Source: Achromobacter pestifer
GTDB lineage: Bacteria > Pseudomonadota > Gammaproteobacteria > Burkholderiales > Burkholderiaceae_B
Length of the DNA stretch: 64,000 nucleotides
Assembly (NCBI RefSeq): GCF_013267355.1
Contig: NZ_CP053985.1
Coordinates: 1,860,001 to 1,924,000 of the forward strand
Direction of reading: 5' to 3'
Shown: positions 54,704 through 63,939 of the stretch, one piece after another
Layout of the letters: each line of letters starts with the position of its first letter
How positions within the stretch are numbered: the stretch's first letter is position 1
The notes under the pieces: generated by a model
What the model was told of the DNA's origin: nothing
Database searches by the model: none
The model's input: the letters and a program-made list of their open reading frames with translations, nothing else
Position numbers and translations under genes: made by a program

Positions 54704-57700
54704 ATGGACGGTACCCCCGCCGCCGAACCCCAGCTGGACCTCGAGTATCAGCTTGCCGACAACCTCACCCGCAGCTCCGGCCGCATCTTCCTGACCGGTA
54801 CCCAGTCGCTGGTGCGCATCATGCTCACCCAGGCCCGGATGGACCGCGAACGCGGCCTGAACACCGCCGGCTTCGTCTCGGGTTACCGCGGCTCGCCGCT
54901 GGGCGGCGTCGACATGGCCATGTGGAAGGCGCAGAAGGCGCTGGACGCCAACCAGATCACCTTCCTGCCCGCCATCAATGAAGACATGGCGGCCACCGCC
55001 GTCATGGGCACCCAGCAGGCCGGCGTGCGCGCCGACCGCAACGTCGATGGCGTCTACGCCATGTGGTACGGCAAAGGCCCGGGCGTGGACCGCGCCGGCG
55101 ACGCGCTGCATCACGGCAACGCCGCGGGCGCATCGCGCAACGGCGGCGTGCTGGTGGTGGTGGGCGACGACCACACCGCCGTCTCGTCCTCCATCCCGCA
55201 TTCCAGCGAGGCCTCGCTGATCGGCTGGCAGATGCCCATTGTGCATCCCGCCTCCATCGACGAATACGAAACCTTCGCGCTGTGGGGCTGGGCCCTGTCG
55301 CGCTACTCGGGCACCTGGGTCGCCTTCAAGGCCGTGTCCGAAACCATAGAGTGCGGACATTCCTTCGTCCCCGCCCCCGCCCAGCGCTACGACATGCCGG
55401 CGGACCCGGACATGCCGCCCGAATCGCTGGAATATTCCGCACGCGACTTCCTGTCGCTGGCGATCGAAACGCGCATGAGCCTGCGCATGAAGGCCGTGGC
55501 TGCGTTCGCGCGCCGCCACAGCATCGACCGCCTGACCTGTCCGGCGCCCAAGGCCGCTGTCGGTATCGTCACGGTCGGCAAGGCCCACCTGGACACCATG
55601 GAAGCGCTGTCGCGGCTGGGCGTGGACACCGTCACCGCCAACGCGCCGGTGCGCATCTACAAGCCCGGCCTGACCTGGCCGCTGGATAGCGAACGCCTGC
55701 TGGAGTTCGCGCGCGGCCTGTCGCATATCCTCGTGATCGAGGAAAAGGGCGCGGTGGTTGAGAGCCAGATCAAGGACCTGCTGTTCAATCTGCCGGACCG
55801 CCCCTCGGTCATCGGCAAGAAAGGCTTCGACGGCGAAGCGCTGGTGCCCTCGGCCGGCCAGTTGCGCCCGTCCCTGCTGGCGCAGCCGCTGGCCAGTTGG
55901 CTCAGCCGCTCTGCCGGCCTGCCGCTGGCCGCGGACCTGTCCGCGTTCGCCTGCCAGGCGCCGCTTTCCAACGACGCCGACGGCATGCGCCGCCGCCCCT
56001 ACTTCTGTTCGGGCTGCCCGCACAGCACTTCGACCAAGGTGCCGGAAGGCAGCCAGGCCCTGTCGGGCGTGGGCTGCCACTACATGGCCGCCTGGATGGA
56101 CCGCGACACCGGCGGCCTGACGCAGATGGGCGGCGAAGGCGTCGACTGGATCGGCCTGTCGCGCTACACCAAGATGCCGCACATCTTCCAGAACATGGGA
56201 GAAGGCACCTATTACCACTCCGGCTATCTCGCCATCCGCCAGGCCGTGGCCGCCAAGGCCAACATCACCTACAAGATCCTGTTCAACGACGCCACGGCCA
56301 TGACGGGCGGCCAGCCCATCGACGGCCCGATCTCGGTGCCCAGCATCTGCCAGCAGTTGCGCGGCGAGAACGTGACGCGCATCGTCGTCACCACGGACGA
56401 ACCCGAAAAATACCAGGGCATGGACCTGGGCGCCGGCATCAAGGTGCACCACCGCCGCGAACTCGACGCGCTGCAGCGCGAGCTGCGCGAGATCCCAGGC
56501 GTGACCGTGCTGATCCACGACCAGACCTGCGCCGCCGAAAAGCGCCGCCGCCGCAAGAAGAACCAATTCCCGGACCCGGCACGCCGCATGCTGATCAACA
56601 GCGCGGTCTGCGAGGGCTGCGGCGACTGCGGCGTGCAATCGAACTGCCTATCGGTGGTGCCGCTGGAAACGCCCTATGGCCGCAAGCGCGCCATCGACCA
56701 GTCCAGCTGCAACAAGGACTATTCCTGCGCCGAAGGATTCTGCCCCAGCTTCGTTTCCGTCATGGGCGGCAAGCCCAAGAAGAGCGCGGCGCCCAAGGCC
56801 GACCAGGAACGCCTGCAGAAACTGATCGCGCAATTGCCCCTGCCTGCCATGCCGGCGCTGGACCATCCCTACCGCCTGCTGGTGGCCGGCATGGGCGGCA
56901 CCGGCGTCATCACCATCGGCGCCATCGTATCGATGGCGGCGCATCTGGAAGGCCTGTCCGCCGCGGTGCTCGACCTGACCGGCCTGGCGCAGAAAGGCGG
57001 CACGGTGGTCAGCCATATCCGCCTGGCGCCTGCCGGCGCGCCGGCAGGCCCGGTGCGCCTGGACTGGCAGCAGGCCGATGCCGCGATCCTTTGCGACCCG
57101 GTCGCTTCCGTGGCGCCCGATTCGCTAGGCGCGCTGCGCCGCGGCCACACCCAGGTCACGGTCAACAGCTACGTGGCGCCGGTCTCCGACTTCACCCGCA
57201 ACCCGGATGCCGCCATGCGGCCCGAAGCGCTGCTGGCCAAGATCCGCCACGCGGCGGGTGACGCCAACACCGCCGCGATCGACGCGCACGAAGCCGCGCT
57301 GGCCCTGTTCGGCGACAGCATCCTGTCCAATATGTTCATGCTGGGCTATGCCTGGCAACGCGGCGGCGTGCCGTTGTCGCAGGCCGCCATCAACCGCGCC
57401 ATCGAACTCAACGGCGTGGCGGTGGCCGCCAACCGGGCCGCCTTCGACAGCGGCCGGCTGGCGGCACACCAGCCCGACGCGCTGGAAGGCGCGCTGCGCC
57501 CGCGCGCCCAGGTCGTGCAGCTGCACGTGCCCGAATCGTTCGAACGCGCCGTCGCCCGCCGCATCGAAGACCTGACCGCCTACCAGGATGCGGCCTACGC
57601 GCGCCAATTCCAGGACGTAGTCGCGGCCGTCGCGGCACGCGAGCGCGAACTGGCGCCCGAGGCCAAGACCCCGCGCCTGGCGCTGGCGGTCGCGCGCGGC

Positions 57701-58210
57701 CTCTTCAAGCTCATGGCCTACAAGGACGAATACGAAGTCGCGCGGCTCTACACCGGCGCCTCCTTCCAGGCGCAGTTGCAGGGCCAGTTCGAAGGCGACT
57801 ACAGCCTGCGCTTCCACATGGCCCCGCCCATCTTTGCCCGCAAGGATCCGCGCACCGGCGTGCCGCGCAAGATGACGCTGGGCCCGCGCACCATGACCGC
57901 GCTGAAAATGCTGACGCGCCTGAAGGGCCTGCGTGGCACCTGGTTCGATCCCTTCGGCCACACCGCCGAACGCAAGATGGAACGGGCGCTGGTGCGCGAG
58001 TACCGCCAGACCATAGACCAGTTGCTGGCAGGGTTGACCCGCGACAAGCTGGCCCAAGCGGCTACAATCGCCGGCCTTGCAGAAACCATCCGCGGCTTCG
58101 GCCACGTGAAGGCTGCAAACGTCGAAAAATATCGGACGGAGTTAGGCCGCTTGATGCAAACCTATACGGCGCCTGCCCCGCGCGATATGCCCCTGCGGAA
58201 AACCGCATAA
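54704..58210 (+). CDS. indolepyruvate ferredoxin oxidoreductase, fused alpha/beta type
   Basis: 1168 residues; start ATG 54704 preceded by AGGAG, not the frame from 54614. Oxidatively decarboxylates aryl or branched 2-oxo acids to acyl-CoA. Order: pyrimidine-binding IorA domain (TAGFVSGYRGSPLGGVDMA), TPP-binding domain about 430-600 (GVGCHYMAAWMDRD, FNDATAMTGGQP), a cysteine cluster at about 655-710 (CEGCGDCGVQSNC, SSCNKDYSCAEGFC) for Fe-S, then IorB-like gamma domain (LLVAGMGGTGVITIGAIVSMA) and a C-terminal DUF6537-type domain. Fusion of both subunits is common in betaproteobacteria. Divergent Lrp regulator. Confidence 0.95.
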   Translation: MDGTPAAEPQLDLEYQLADNLTRSSGRIFLTGTQSLVRIMLTQARMDRERGLNTAGFVSGYRGSPLGGVDMAMWKAQKALDANQITFLPAINEDMAATAVMGTQQAGVRADRNVDGVYAMWYGKGPGVDRAGDALHHGNAAGASRNGGVLVVVGDDHTAVSSSIPHSSEASLIGWQMPIVHPASIDEYETFALWGWALSRYSGTWVAFKAVSETIECGHSFVPAPAQRYDMPADPDMPPESLEYSARDFLSLAIETRMSLRMKAVAAFARRHSIDRLTCPAPKAAVGIVTVGKAHLDTMEALSRLGVDTVTANAPVRIYKPGLTWPLDSERLLEFARGLSHILVIEEKGAVVESQIKDLLFNLPDRPSVIGKKGFDGEALVPSAGQLRPSLLAQPLASWLSRSAGLPLAADLSAFACQAPLSNDADGMRRRPYFCSGCPHSTSTKVPEGSQALSGVGCHYMAAWMDRDTGGLTQMGGEGVDWIGLSRYTKMPHIFQNMGEGTYYHSGYLAIRQAVAAKANITYKILFNDATAMTGGQPIDGPISVPSICQQLRGENVTRIVVTTDEPEKYQGMDLGAGIKVHHRRELDALQRELREIPGVTVLIHDQTCAAEKRRRRKKNQFPDPARRMLINSAVCEGCGDCGVQSNCLSVVPLETPYGRKRAIDQSSCNKDYSCAEGFCPSFVSVMGGKPKKSAAPKADQERLQKLIAQLPLPAMPALDHPYRLLVAGMGGTGVITIGAIVSMAAHLEGLSAAVLDLTGLAQKGGTVVSHIRLAPAGAPAGPVRLDWQQADAAILCDPVASVAPDSLGALRRGHTQVTVNSYVAPVSDFTRNPDAAMRPEALLAKIRHAAGDANTAAIDAHEAALALFGDSILSNMFMLGYAWQRGGVPLSQAAINRAIELNGVAVAANRAAFDSGRLAAHQPDALEGALRPRAQVVQLHVPESFERAVARRIEDLTAYQDAAYARQFQDVVAAVAARERELAPEAKTPRLALAVARGLFKLMAYKDEYEVARLYTGASFQAQLQGQFEGDYSLRFHMAPPIFARKDPRTGVPRKMTLGPRTMTALKMLTRLKGLRGTWFDPFGHTAERKMERALVREYRQTIDQLLAGLTRDKLAQAATIAGLAETIRGFGHVKAANVEKYRTELGRLMQTYTAPAPRDMPLRKTA

Positions 58211-58512
58211 ACATTCGCTCCGAGCGGCACCTTCCTGGGCGCGCCTTGCTGGGCGCGCCTAGTGCATTTAGTAACAACCTTTTGTGAACTTCGTCTTATT
58301 TTTTTCTTGTCCCTGTCGTACTCGATCACTAGAATTAGTGTCCAACGAGGGGTGCTACACTATATGTTGTGGTCGCCTAAGCGCTGATTCCCGTCGGCCA
58401 CGCCTTTTGGACTAAGCCGTCCTAGCGTTACGACCCCCTCAAAAGAACCGATTTCGTACCTGACATGACGTCGTCATGTCGCTATCTACGCGCTTTTCGC
58501 ACAGGAGCTTCC
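58211..58512. promoter_or_regulatory. nrdA promoter region
   Basis: 302 bases. It begins with two copies of TGGGCGCGCCT (58236-58260), continues through an AT-rich stretch (58270-58320, including TTATTTTTTTCTTG) and contains the paired NrdR boxes annotated below. No gene. Confidence 0.7.
58326..58372 (+). promoter_or_regulatory. paired NrdR boxes upstream of nrdA
   Basis: Box 1 TCACTAGAATTAGTGT (58326-58341) and box 2 ACACTATATGTTGTGG (58357-58372). Both fit the 16-base consensus acaCwAtATaTwGtgt, and their starts are 31 bases apart, three helical turns, as known for NrdR operators. The repressor gene nrdR lies at 21786-22265. Confidence 0.85.
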
Positions 58513-61443
58513 ATGCAGACTTCGATCGCCTCTGTGACCCGGCCTACGGCCGTGCCGCCCTCGCAAACCGATTCCCCTGCCGACGCCAATGGCGGGCAAT
58601 GGGCCAGCTACAACATCATTCGCCGCAATGGCTCGGTGGTCGGGTTCGAACCCAACAAGATCGCCATCGCCATGACCAAGGCCTTCCTGGCCGTCAACGG
58701 CGGCCAAGGCGCGGCCTCCGCGCGCGTGCGTGAACTGGTTGGGAACCTGACCAGCCAGGCCGTCAACGCGCTGGTGCGCAACCGCCCCAACGGCGGCACC
58801 TTCCATATTGAAGACATCCAGGACCAGGTCGAACTGGCCCTGATGCGCTCGGGCGAACACGACGTCGCCCGCGCCTACGTGCTATACCGCGAAAAGCGCA
58901 CGCAGGAACGCGCGGCCGCCGCTGCCGCCGCCGGAGGCCAGGAGAAGGCCGCCGCCCCGCAGGAGCACGTGCTGAACGTGACCGACGCTGGCGTGCGCCG
59001 CCCGCTGGACCTGGCTGAACTGCGCGCCACCATCGAAGCCGCCGGCGAAGGCCTGGCCGAATTCATCGACACGGAAGCGATCCTGAAGGAAACGGTCAAG
59101 AACCTGTACGACGGCATCCCCGTCGACGAAGTGTTCAAGTCCGCCATCCTGTCCGCGCGCGCGCTGGTCGAAAAGGACCCGGCCTACAGCCAGGTCACCT
59201 CCCGCCTGCTGCTGCACACGATCCGCAAGGAAGTGCTGGGCGAGGAAGTCTCGCAAGACGGCATGGTTGCCCGCTACGCCGAGTACTTCCCCACCTTCAT
59301 CGCCCGCGGCATCGAAGGCGGCCTGCTGTCGCCCGACCTGGCCAGCTATGACCTGACCAAGCTGGGCCACGCGCTGAACGCCAAGCGCGACCTGCAGTTC
59401 GGCTACCTCGGCCTGCAGACCCTGTACGACCGCTACTTCCTGCACATCCGCGGCACCCGCATCGAACTGCCGCAGGTGTTCTTCATGCGCGTGGCCATGG
59501 GCCTGGCGCTGCGCGAAGCCGACCGCGAAACCCGCGCCATCGAGTTCTACGAGATCCTGTCCTCGTTCGACTTCATGAGCTCGACGCCGACGCTGTTCAA
59601 CTCGGGCACCCTGCACTCGCAGCTGTCGTCGTGCTACCTCACCACCGTCTCCGACGACCTGGAAGGCATCTACGACGCCATCAAGGAAAACGCCCTGCTG
59701 GCCAAGTACGCCGGCGGCCTGGGCAACGACTGGACCCCGGTGCGCGCGCTGCGCAGCCACATCAAGGGCACCAACGGCGAAAGCCAGGGCGTCGTGCCGT
59801 TCCTGAAGGTCGTCAACGACACCGCCGTCGCGGTCAACCAGGGCGGCAAGCGCAAGGGCGCTGTCTGCACGTACCTGGAATCGTGGCACCTGGACATCGA
59901 AGAATTCCTGGAACTGCGCAAGAACACCGGCGACGAGCGCCGCCGCACGCACGACATGAACACGGCGAACTGGATTCCCGACCTGTTCATGAAGCGCGTC
60001 ATGGAAGGCGGCGAGTGGACGCTGTTCTCGCCGTCCGACTGCCCCGACCTGCATGACAAGTATGGCCGCGCCTTTGAAGAAGCCTACGTGGGCTACGAAG
60101 CGCGCGTCGCCAGCGGCGAGCTCAAGCTCTTCAAGAAGATGCCGGCGCTGAACCTGTGGCGCAAGATGCTGTCCATGCTGTTCGAAACCGGCCACCCCTG
60201 GATCACGTTCAAGGATCCTTGCAACATCCGTTCGCCGCAGCAGCACGTGGGCGTGGTCCACAGCTCGAACCTGTGCACCGAGATCACGCTGAACACCAAC
60301 GAATCCGAAATCGCGGTGTGCAACCTGGGTTCCGTGAACCTGGTCGCCCACATGAAGCCGGCTGCCGGCGGTGGTTTCGAACTCGACCACGACAAGATCA
60401 AGCGCACGGTCAGCATCGCCATGCGCATGCTCGACAACGTGATCGACATCAACTACTACGCCGTCGAGAAGGCCCGCAATTCCAACGCGCGCCATCGTCC
60501 GGTGGGCATGGGCATCATGGGCTTCCAGGATTGCCTGCAGATGATGCGCGTGCCTTACGCATCGCAGTCCGCCGTCGAATTCGCCGACCGTTCGATGGAA
60601 GCCGTGTGCTATCACGCGTACTGGGCCTCGAGCCTGCTCGCCGAAGAACGCGGCCGCTATCAATCGTACGAAGGCTCGCTGTGGTCGCGCGGCATCTTGC
60701 CGCAAGACACGTTGAAGATGCTGCGCGATGAACGCGGCGGTCACGTTGAAGTCGATGAGTCGAGCACGCTCGATTGGGATACGTTGCGCGCGCGCATCAA
60801 ACAACATGGCATGCGCAACTCCAATTGCATCGCAATCGCCCCAACCGCAACTATTTCCAATATCATTGGTGTATCTGCGTGCATCGAACCCACTTTCCAG
60901 AACTTGTACGTCAAATCGAATCTCTCCGGCGAGTTCACGGTCGTTAACGATTACCTCGTGCGTGACCTGAAGAAACTCGGTCTCTGGGACGAAGTCATGG
61001 TCGCCGACCTCAAGTACTTCGACGGCAGCCTGTCCCGCATCGATCGCGTACCTTCCGAACTCCGCGACCTCTACGCCACCGCGTTCGAAGTCGAACCGAG
61101 CTGGCTGGTTGAATGCGCGTCGCGCCGCCAGAAGTGGATCGATCAAGCACAGTCGCTGAACATCTACATGGCCGGTGCGTCGGGCAAGAAGCTGGACGAC
61201 ACCTACAAGCTGGCCTGGAAGCGCGGCCTGAAGACGACCTACTACCTGCGTACCCTTGGCGCCACCAGCGCCGAGAAGTCCACGGGACGCGGCGGTGAAT
61301 TGAACGCCGTCTCGGCGAGCGGTCAATCCACGTCCGCACCGGTCGCTGCTGCACCTGTTTTGCCGGAACCCGAAGTTCTCGGGGCGGTTTGCACCATGCG
61401 GCCGGGCGATCCCGGCTTCGAAGAGTGCGAAGCCTGCCAATAA
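58513..61443 (+). CDS. nrdA: ribonucleotide reductase class Ia, alpha subunit
   Basis: 976 residues from ATG 58513 (AGGAG upstream; a frame from 58465 is not used). Reduces ribonucleoside diphosphates. An ATP-cone at about 30-125 (VVGFEPNKIAIAMTKAFLAV) is followed by an Ala-rich linker (about 135-150) and a second N-terminal helical domain. The catalytic barrel has LSSCYLTTVSDD (first active Cys), NLCTEITLNTNESEIAVCNLGSVNL (radical Cys region) and the C-terminal redox tail EECEACQ with a CxxC pair. Longer than E. coli NrdA (761) because of the N-terminal part. Bases 60730-61080 use noticeably lower-GC codons. Confidence 0.97.
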   Translation: MQTSIASVTRPTAVPPSQTDSPADANGGQWASYNIIRRNGSVVGFEPNKIAIAMTKAFLAVNGGQGAASARVRELVGNLTSQAVNALVRNRPNGGTFHIEDIQDQVELALMRSGEHDVARAYVLYREKRTQERAAAAAAAGGQEKAAAPQEHVLNVTDAGVRRPLDLAELRATIEAAGEGLAEFIDTEAILKETVKNLYDGIPVDEVFKSAILSARALVEKDPAYSQVTSRLLLHTIRKEVLGEEVSQDGMVARYAEYFPTFIARGIEGGLLSPDLASYDLTKLGHALNAKRDLQFGYLGLQTLYDRYFLHIRGTRIELPQVFFMRVAMGLALREADRETRAIEFYEILSSFDFMSSTPTLFNSGTLHSQLSSCYLTTVSDDLEGIYDAIKENALLAKYAGGLGNDWTPVRALRSHIKGTNGESQGVVPFLKVVNDTAVAVNQGGKRKGAVCTYLESWHLDIEEFLELRKNTGDERRRTHDMNTANWIPDLFMKRVMEGGEWTLFSPSDCPDLHDKYGRAFEEAYVGYEARVASGELKLFKKMPALNLWRKMLSMLFETGHPWITFKDPCNIRSPQQHVGVVHSSNLCTEITLNTNESEIAVCNLGSVNLVAHMKPAAGGGFELDHDKIKRTVSIAMRMLDNVIDINYYAVEKARNSNARHRPVGMGIMGFQDCLQMMRVPYASQSAVEFADRSMEAVCYHAYWASSLLAEERGRYQSYEGSLWSRGILPQDTLKMLRDERGGHVEVDESSTLDWDTLRARIKQHGMRNSNCIAIAPTATISNIIGVSACIEPTFQNLYVKSNLSGEFTVVNDYLVRDLKKLGLWDEVMVADLKYFDGSLSRIDRVPSELRDLYATAFEVEPSWLVECASRRQKWIDQAQSLNIYMAGASGKKLDDTYKLAWKRGLKTTYYLRTLGATSAEKSTGRGGELNAVSASGQSTSAPVAAAPVLPEPEVLGAVCTMRPGDPGFEECEACQ

Positions 61444-61463
61444 CCGCCTCCGGAGAATGAATC

Positions 61464-62663
61464 ATGATTAATTGGGAAGACGACACCATCGCCACGCAAC
61501 CTGCACAATCGCCCGCCCCCGCGGCGGGCGGGCAGGCTGCGCCCGAAGTCCGGGCGGCGACCGGTGTTTTTGGCGACACCGCCATGCCCACGCCAGCCGC
61601 GCCTGAACACGCGGCCGGCCTGGCCGCCAGCGGCGCCGCCACCTCGCAACGCGTGAAGGTTGCCGACAAGCGCATCATCAACGGCGAGACCGACGTCAAT
61701 CAGCTCGTGCCCTTCAAGTACAAGTGGGCATGGGAGAAGTACCTGGCTACTTGCGCCAACCACTGGATGCCGCAAGAGATCAACATGTCGCGCGACATCG
61801 CCCTCTGGAAGAACCCGAACGGGCTCACCGAGGACGAGCGCCGCATCGTCAAGCGCAACCTGGGCTTCTTCGTCACCGCCGACTCGCTGGCCGCGAACAA
61901 CATCGTGCTGGGCACCTACCGCCACATCACGGCGCCCGAGTGCCGCCAGTTCCTGCTGCGCCAGGCGTTCGAAGAAGCGATCCACACGCACGCCTATCAA
62001 TACATCGTCGAAAGCCTGGACCTGGACGAAGCGGAGATCTTCAACGCTTACAACGAAGTGCCGTCCATCCGCGCCAAGGACGAGTTCCTGATCCCGTTCA
62101 TCGACGCGATCGCGGACCCCAACTTCAAGACAGGCACGCCCGAAGCCGACCAGACGCTGCTGAAGTCCCTGATCGTCTTCGCTTGCCTGATGGAAGGCCT
62201 GTTCTTCTATGTTGGCTTCACGCAGATCCTGGCGCTGGGCCGCCAGAACAAGATGACCGGCGCCGCCGAGCAGTACATGTACATCCTGCGCGATGAATCC
62301 ATGCACTGCAATTTCGGCATCGACCTGATCAACACCGTCAAACTGGAAAATCCGCATCTGTGGACGCCGGAATTCCGCGAAGAAATTCGAGAACTCTTCC
62401 GCAAAGCGGTCGAACTCGAATACGCTTACGCCGAAGACACGATGCCGCGCGGCGTGTTGGGCTTGAACGCACCCATGTTCAAATCCTACCTGCGCTTCAT
62501 CGCCAACCGTCGTTGCCAGCAAATCGGTATCGAACCGCTGTACCCGCAGGAAGAAAATCCCTTCCCGTGGATGGCGGAAATGATCGATCTTAAAAAGGAA
62601 CGCAACTTTTTTGAAACTCGCGTGATCGAATACCAAACCGGTGGCACGCTGAGCTGGGAGTAA
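61464..62663 (+). CDS. nrdB: ribonucleotide reductase class Ia, beta (radical) subunit
   Basis: 399 residues, GGAG before the ATG. Houses the di-iron/tyrosyl-radical centre: [40 protein letters not shown] includes the first and second ligand helices (split here only for description), then [15 protein letters not shown] and [14 protein letters not shown]. An Ala/Pro-rich extension of about 70 residues precedes the fold. 20 bases after nrdA, so co-transcribed and under NrdR control. Its last 200 bases also use lower-GC codons than the middle. Confidence 0.97.
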   Translation: MINWEDDTIATQPAQSPAPAAGGQAAPEVRAATGVFGDTAMPTPAAPEHAAGLAASGAATSQRVKVADKRIINGETDVNQLVPFKYKWAWEKYLATCANHWMPQEINMSRDIALWKNPNGLTEDERRIVKRNLGFFVTADSLAANNIVLGTYRHITAPECRQFLLRQAFEEAIHTHAYQYIVESLDLDEAEIFNAYNEVPSIRAKDEFLIPFIDAIADPNFKTGTPEADQTLLKSLIVFACLMEGLFFYVGFTQILALGRQNKMTGAAEQYMYILRDESMHCNFGIDLINTVKLENPHLWTPEFREEIRELFRKAVELEYAYAEDTMPRGVLGLNAPMFKSYLRFIANRRCQQIGIEPLYPQEENPFPWMAEMIDLKKERNFFETRVIEYQTGGTLSWE

Positions 62664-62763
62664 AAGCAGTACGTCATCAGGCCCGGCGCGGGCACGCTCC
62701 AGATGCAAGGAGCGTCGCGTTCGCGACAGGCTTGATGATGTCTCCCTGGTCAGGGTGTTTTGT

Positions 62764-62834
62764 CACCGGGCCGCCCCAAGGCAAAACGCACCCCCTCGGG
62801 GGGCAGCGAGCCGAAGGCGCGGCGTGGGGGCATA
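62764..62834. repeat. Burkholderiales-type intergenic repeat
   Basis: The string around CACCCCCTCGGGGGGCAGCG and AGGCGCGGCGTGGGGGCA is a dispersed intergenic motif I associate with Bordetella/Achromobacter/Variovorax genomes, usually behind genes, with self-complementary CCCCTCGGGGG. It lies about 100 bases after nrdB. Confidence 0.55.
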
Positions 62835-62888
62835 TCGAACACACGTAGAACAAGCGGTTGGCGGCCTGTGATCAGGTCGCCTACCGGC

Positions 62889-62937
62889 GCCATTTGAAAT
62901 GGCTCGCGCCAAAGGAGCGGGGGCCATATCAAATGGC
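62889..62937. promoter_or_regulatory. two near-identical palindromes upstream of the histone-like gene
   Basis: GCCATTTGAAATGGC (62889-62903, perfect) and GCCATATCAAATGGC (62923-62937, two mismatches) are 34 bases apart centre to centre. Pair spacing of about three turns suggests a dimeric regulator binding both. About 150-200 bases from the start codon. Confidence 0.5.
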
Positions 62938-63087
62938 TGTGCCGAATTCATTAGCGCAAACCGTAGTAGCTGTTGCTCGCACAGAACAGCGGCTTGCGCC
63001 GATGAATAGCCCGGGCACGATGCGCCTTGTTGGCGGATCGGGGCACGGGTTTAAGTTCTGGGACCCCTGAACCTAAGGAGCATGACC

Positions 63088-63756
63088 ATGGCAACAGCCA
63101 AGAAAGCCGTAAAGAAAGCGGTGAAGAAGCCCGCCGCCAAGAAGGCAGTAGCGAAGAAGGCCGCACCGGCCAAGAAAGCTGCCGTCAAGAAGGTAGCCGT
63201 CAAGAAAGTCGCTGCCAAGAAGCCGGCAGTGAAGAAGGTTGCCGCCAAGAAGCCGGCAGTCAAGAAGGTCGCCGCCAAGAAAGCGGTAGCCAAGAAGGCC
63301 GTCGCCAAGAAGGCTGTCGCCAAGAAAGCGGTAGCCAAGAAGGTTGTCGCCAAGAAGGCCGTGGCCAAGAAGGCTGTCGCCAAGAAGGCGGTTGCCAAGA
63401 AAGCCGTAGCCAAGAAGGTTGTCGCCAAGAAGGCCGTCGCCAAGAAAGCGGTAGCCAAGAAGGCCGTCGCCAAGAAGGCTCCTGCTGCCAAGAAGGCGGT
63501 TGCCAAGAAGGCCGTAGCCAAGAAGGCGCCTGCCGCCAAGAAGGCTGCTGCCAAGAAGGCCCCCGCTGCCAAGAAGGCTCCTGCTGCCGCCAAGCCTGCT
63601 GCTGCCAAGAAGCCTGCCGCCGCCAAGAAGCCCGCTGCGAAGAAAGCCGCTCCGAAGAAGCCCGTAACGCCGCCGTCCACGGCTGCCGCCCCGGGCGCGA
63701 AGACCGCGCTGAATCCCGCCGCGTCGTGGCCGTTCCCGACGGGTGGCCGTCCTTAA
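63088..63756 (+). CDS. histone H1-like Lys/Ala repeat DNA-binding protein
   Basis: 222 residues. The ATG at 63088 is chosen over 63082 because AAGGAG (63075-63080) then has a seven-base spacing. Nearly the whole protein is built of AKKAV/VAKKA pentads resembling the C-terminal tail of eukaryotic histone H1 and the Bordetella BpH1 protein. The last part ([15 protein letters not shown]) is non-repetitive. It binds DNA through Lys, compacting the nucleoid or tuning expression. The 15-base units are arranged in a 75-base higher-order period (63331 and 63406), so length is likely to vary between strains. Confidence 0.93.
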   Translation: MATAKKAVKKAVKKPAAKKAVAKKAAPAKKAAVKKVAVKKVAAKKPAVKKVAAKKPAVKKVAAKKAVAKKAVAKKAVAKKAVAKKVVAKKAVAKKAVAKKAVAKKAVAKKVVAKKAVAKKAVAKKAVAKKAPAAKKAVAKKAVAKKAPAAKKAAAKKAPAAKKAPAAAKPAAAKKPAAAKKPAAKKAAPKKPVTPPSTAAAPGAKTALNPAASWPFPTGGRP

Positions 63757-63783
63757 TTAGGACGGTTCGAAGCTTTAGCTTCG

Positions 63784-63816
63784 CAGAGCCGCCTGGCCTA
63801 GGCCGGGCGGCTTTTT
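63784..63816 (+). terminator. terminator of the histone-like gene
   Basis: Stem GCCGCCtGGCC / GGCCgGGCGGC around a short TA centre, then TTTTT. Thirty bases after the stop. Confidence 0.9.
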
Positions 63817-63939
63817 CGTGTCTGCCCGATCCGGAATCGACCGGCCTCCCCCAACGGGCTGCAAGCACGCGCTGGCTGCAGGCGATTTTTTGCCTGGGCG
63901 TGCGACAATTGACTCCTCTTTTTCAGGGTGAACGTGTCC

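Larger units (their letters stand above)
62664..63087. other. intergenic region before the histone-like gene, with repeats
   Basis: 424 bases. Part 62764-62834 is a GC-rich dispersed element; part 62889-62937 contains two near-identical palindromes (both annotated separately). The rest should carry the promoter of the histone H1-like gene. Confidence 0.6.

Noticed and set aside
54611..56638. 675-codon minus-strand frame opposite the indolepyruvate oxidoreductase
   Set aside because: Shadow frame, composition His/Ala/Val/Gly-rich, no recognisable domain.
58882..61440. 852-codon minus-strand frame opposite nrdA
   Set aside because: Shadow of nrdA; NrdA motifs are complete on the plus strand.
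63100..63660. Short regular repeats that could be mistaken for a CRISPR array
   Set aside because: Units are contiguous 15-base codon repeats in frame, with no unique spacers.
63051..63680. Minus-strand frame opposite the histone-like gene giving an Ala/Phe/Leu repeat protein
   Set aside because: The hydrophobic repeat is simply the complement of the Lys/Ala codons; no ribosome site.
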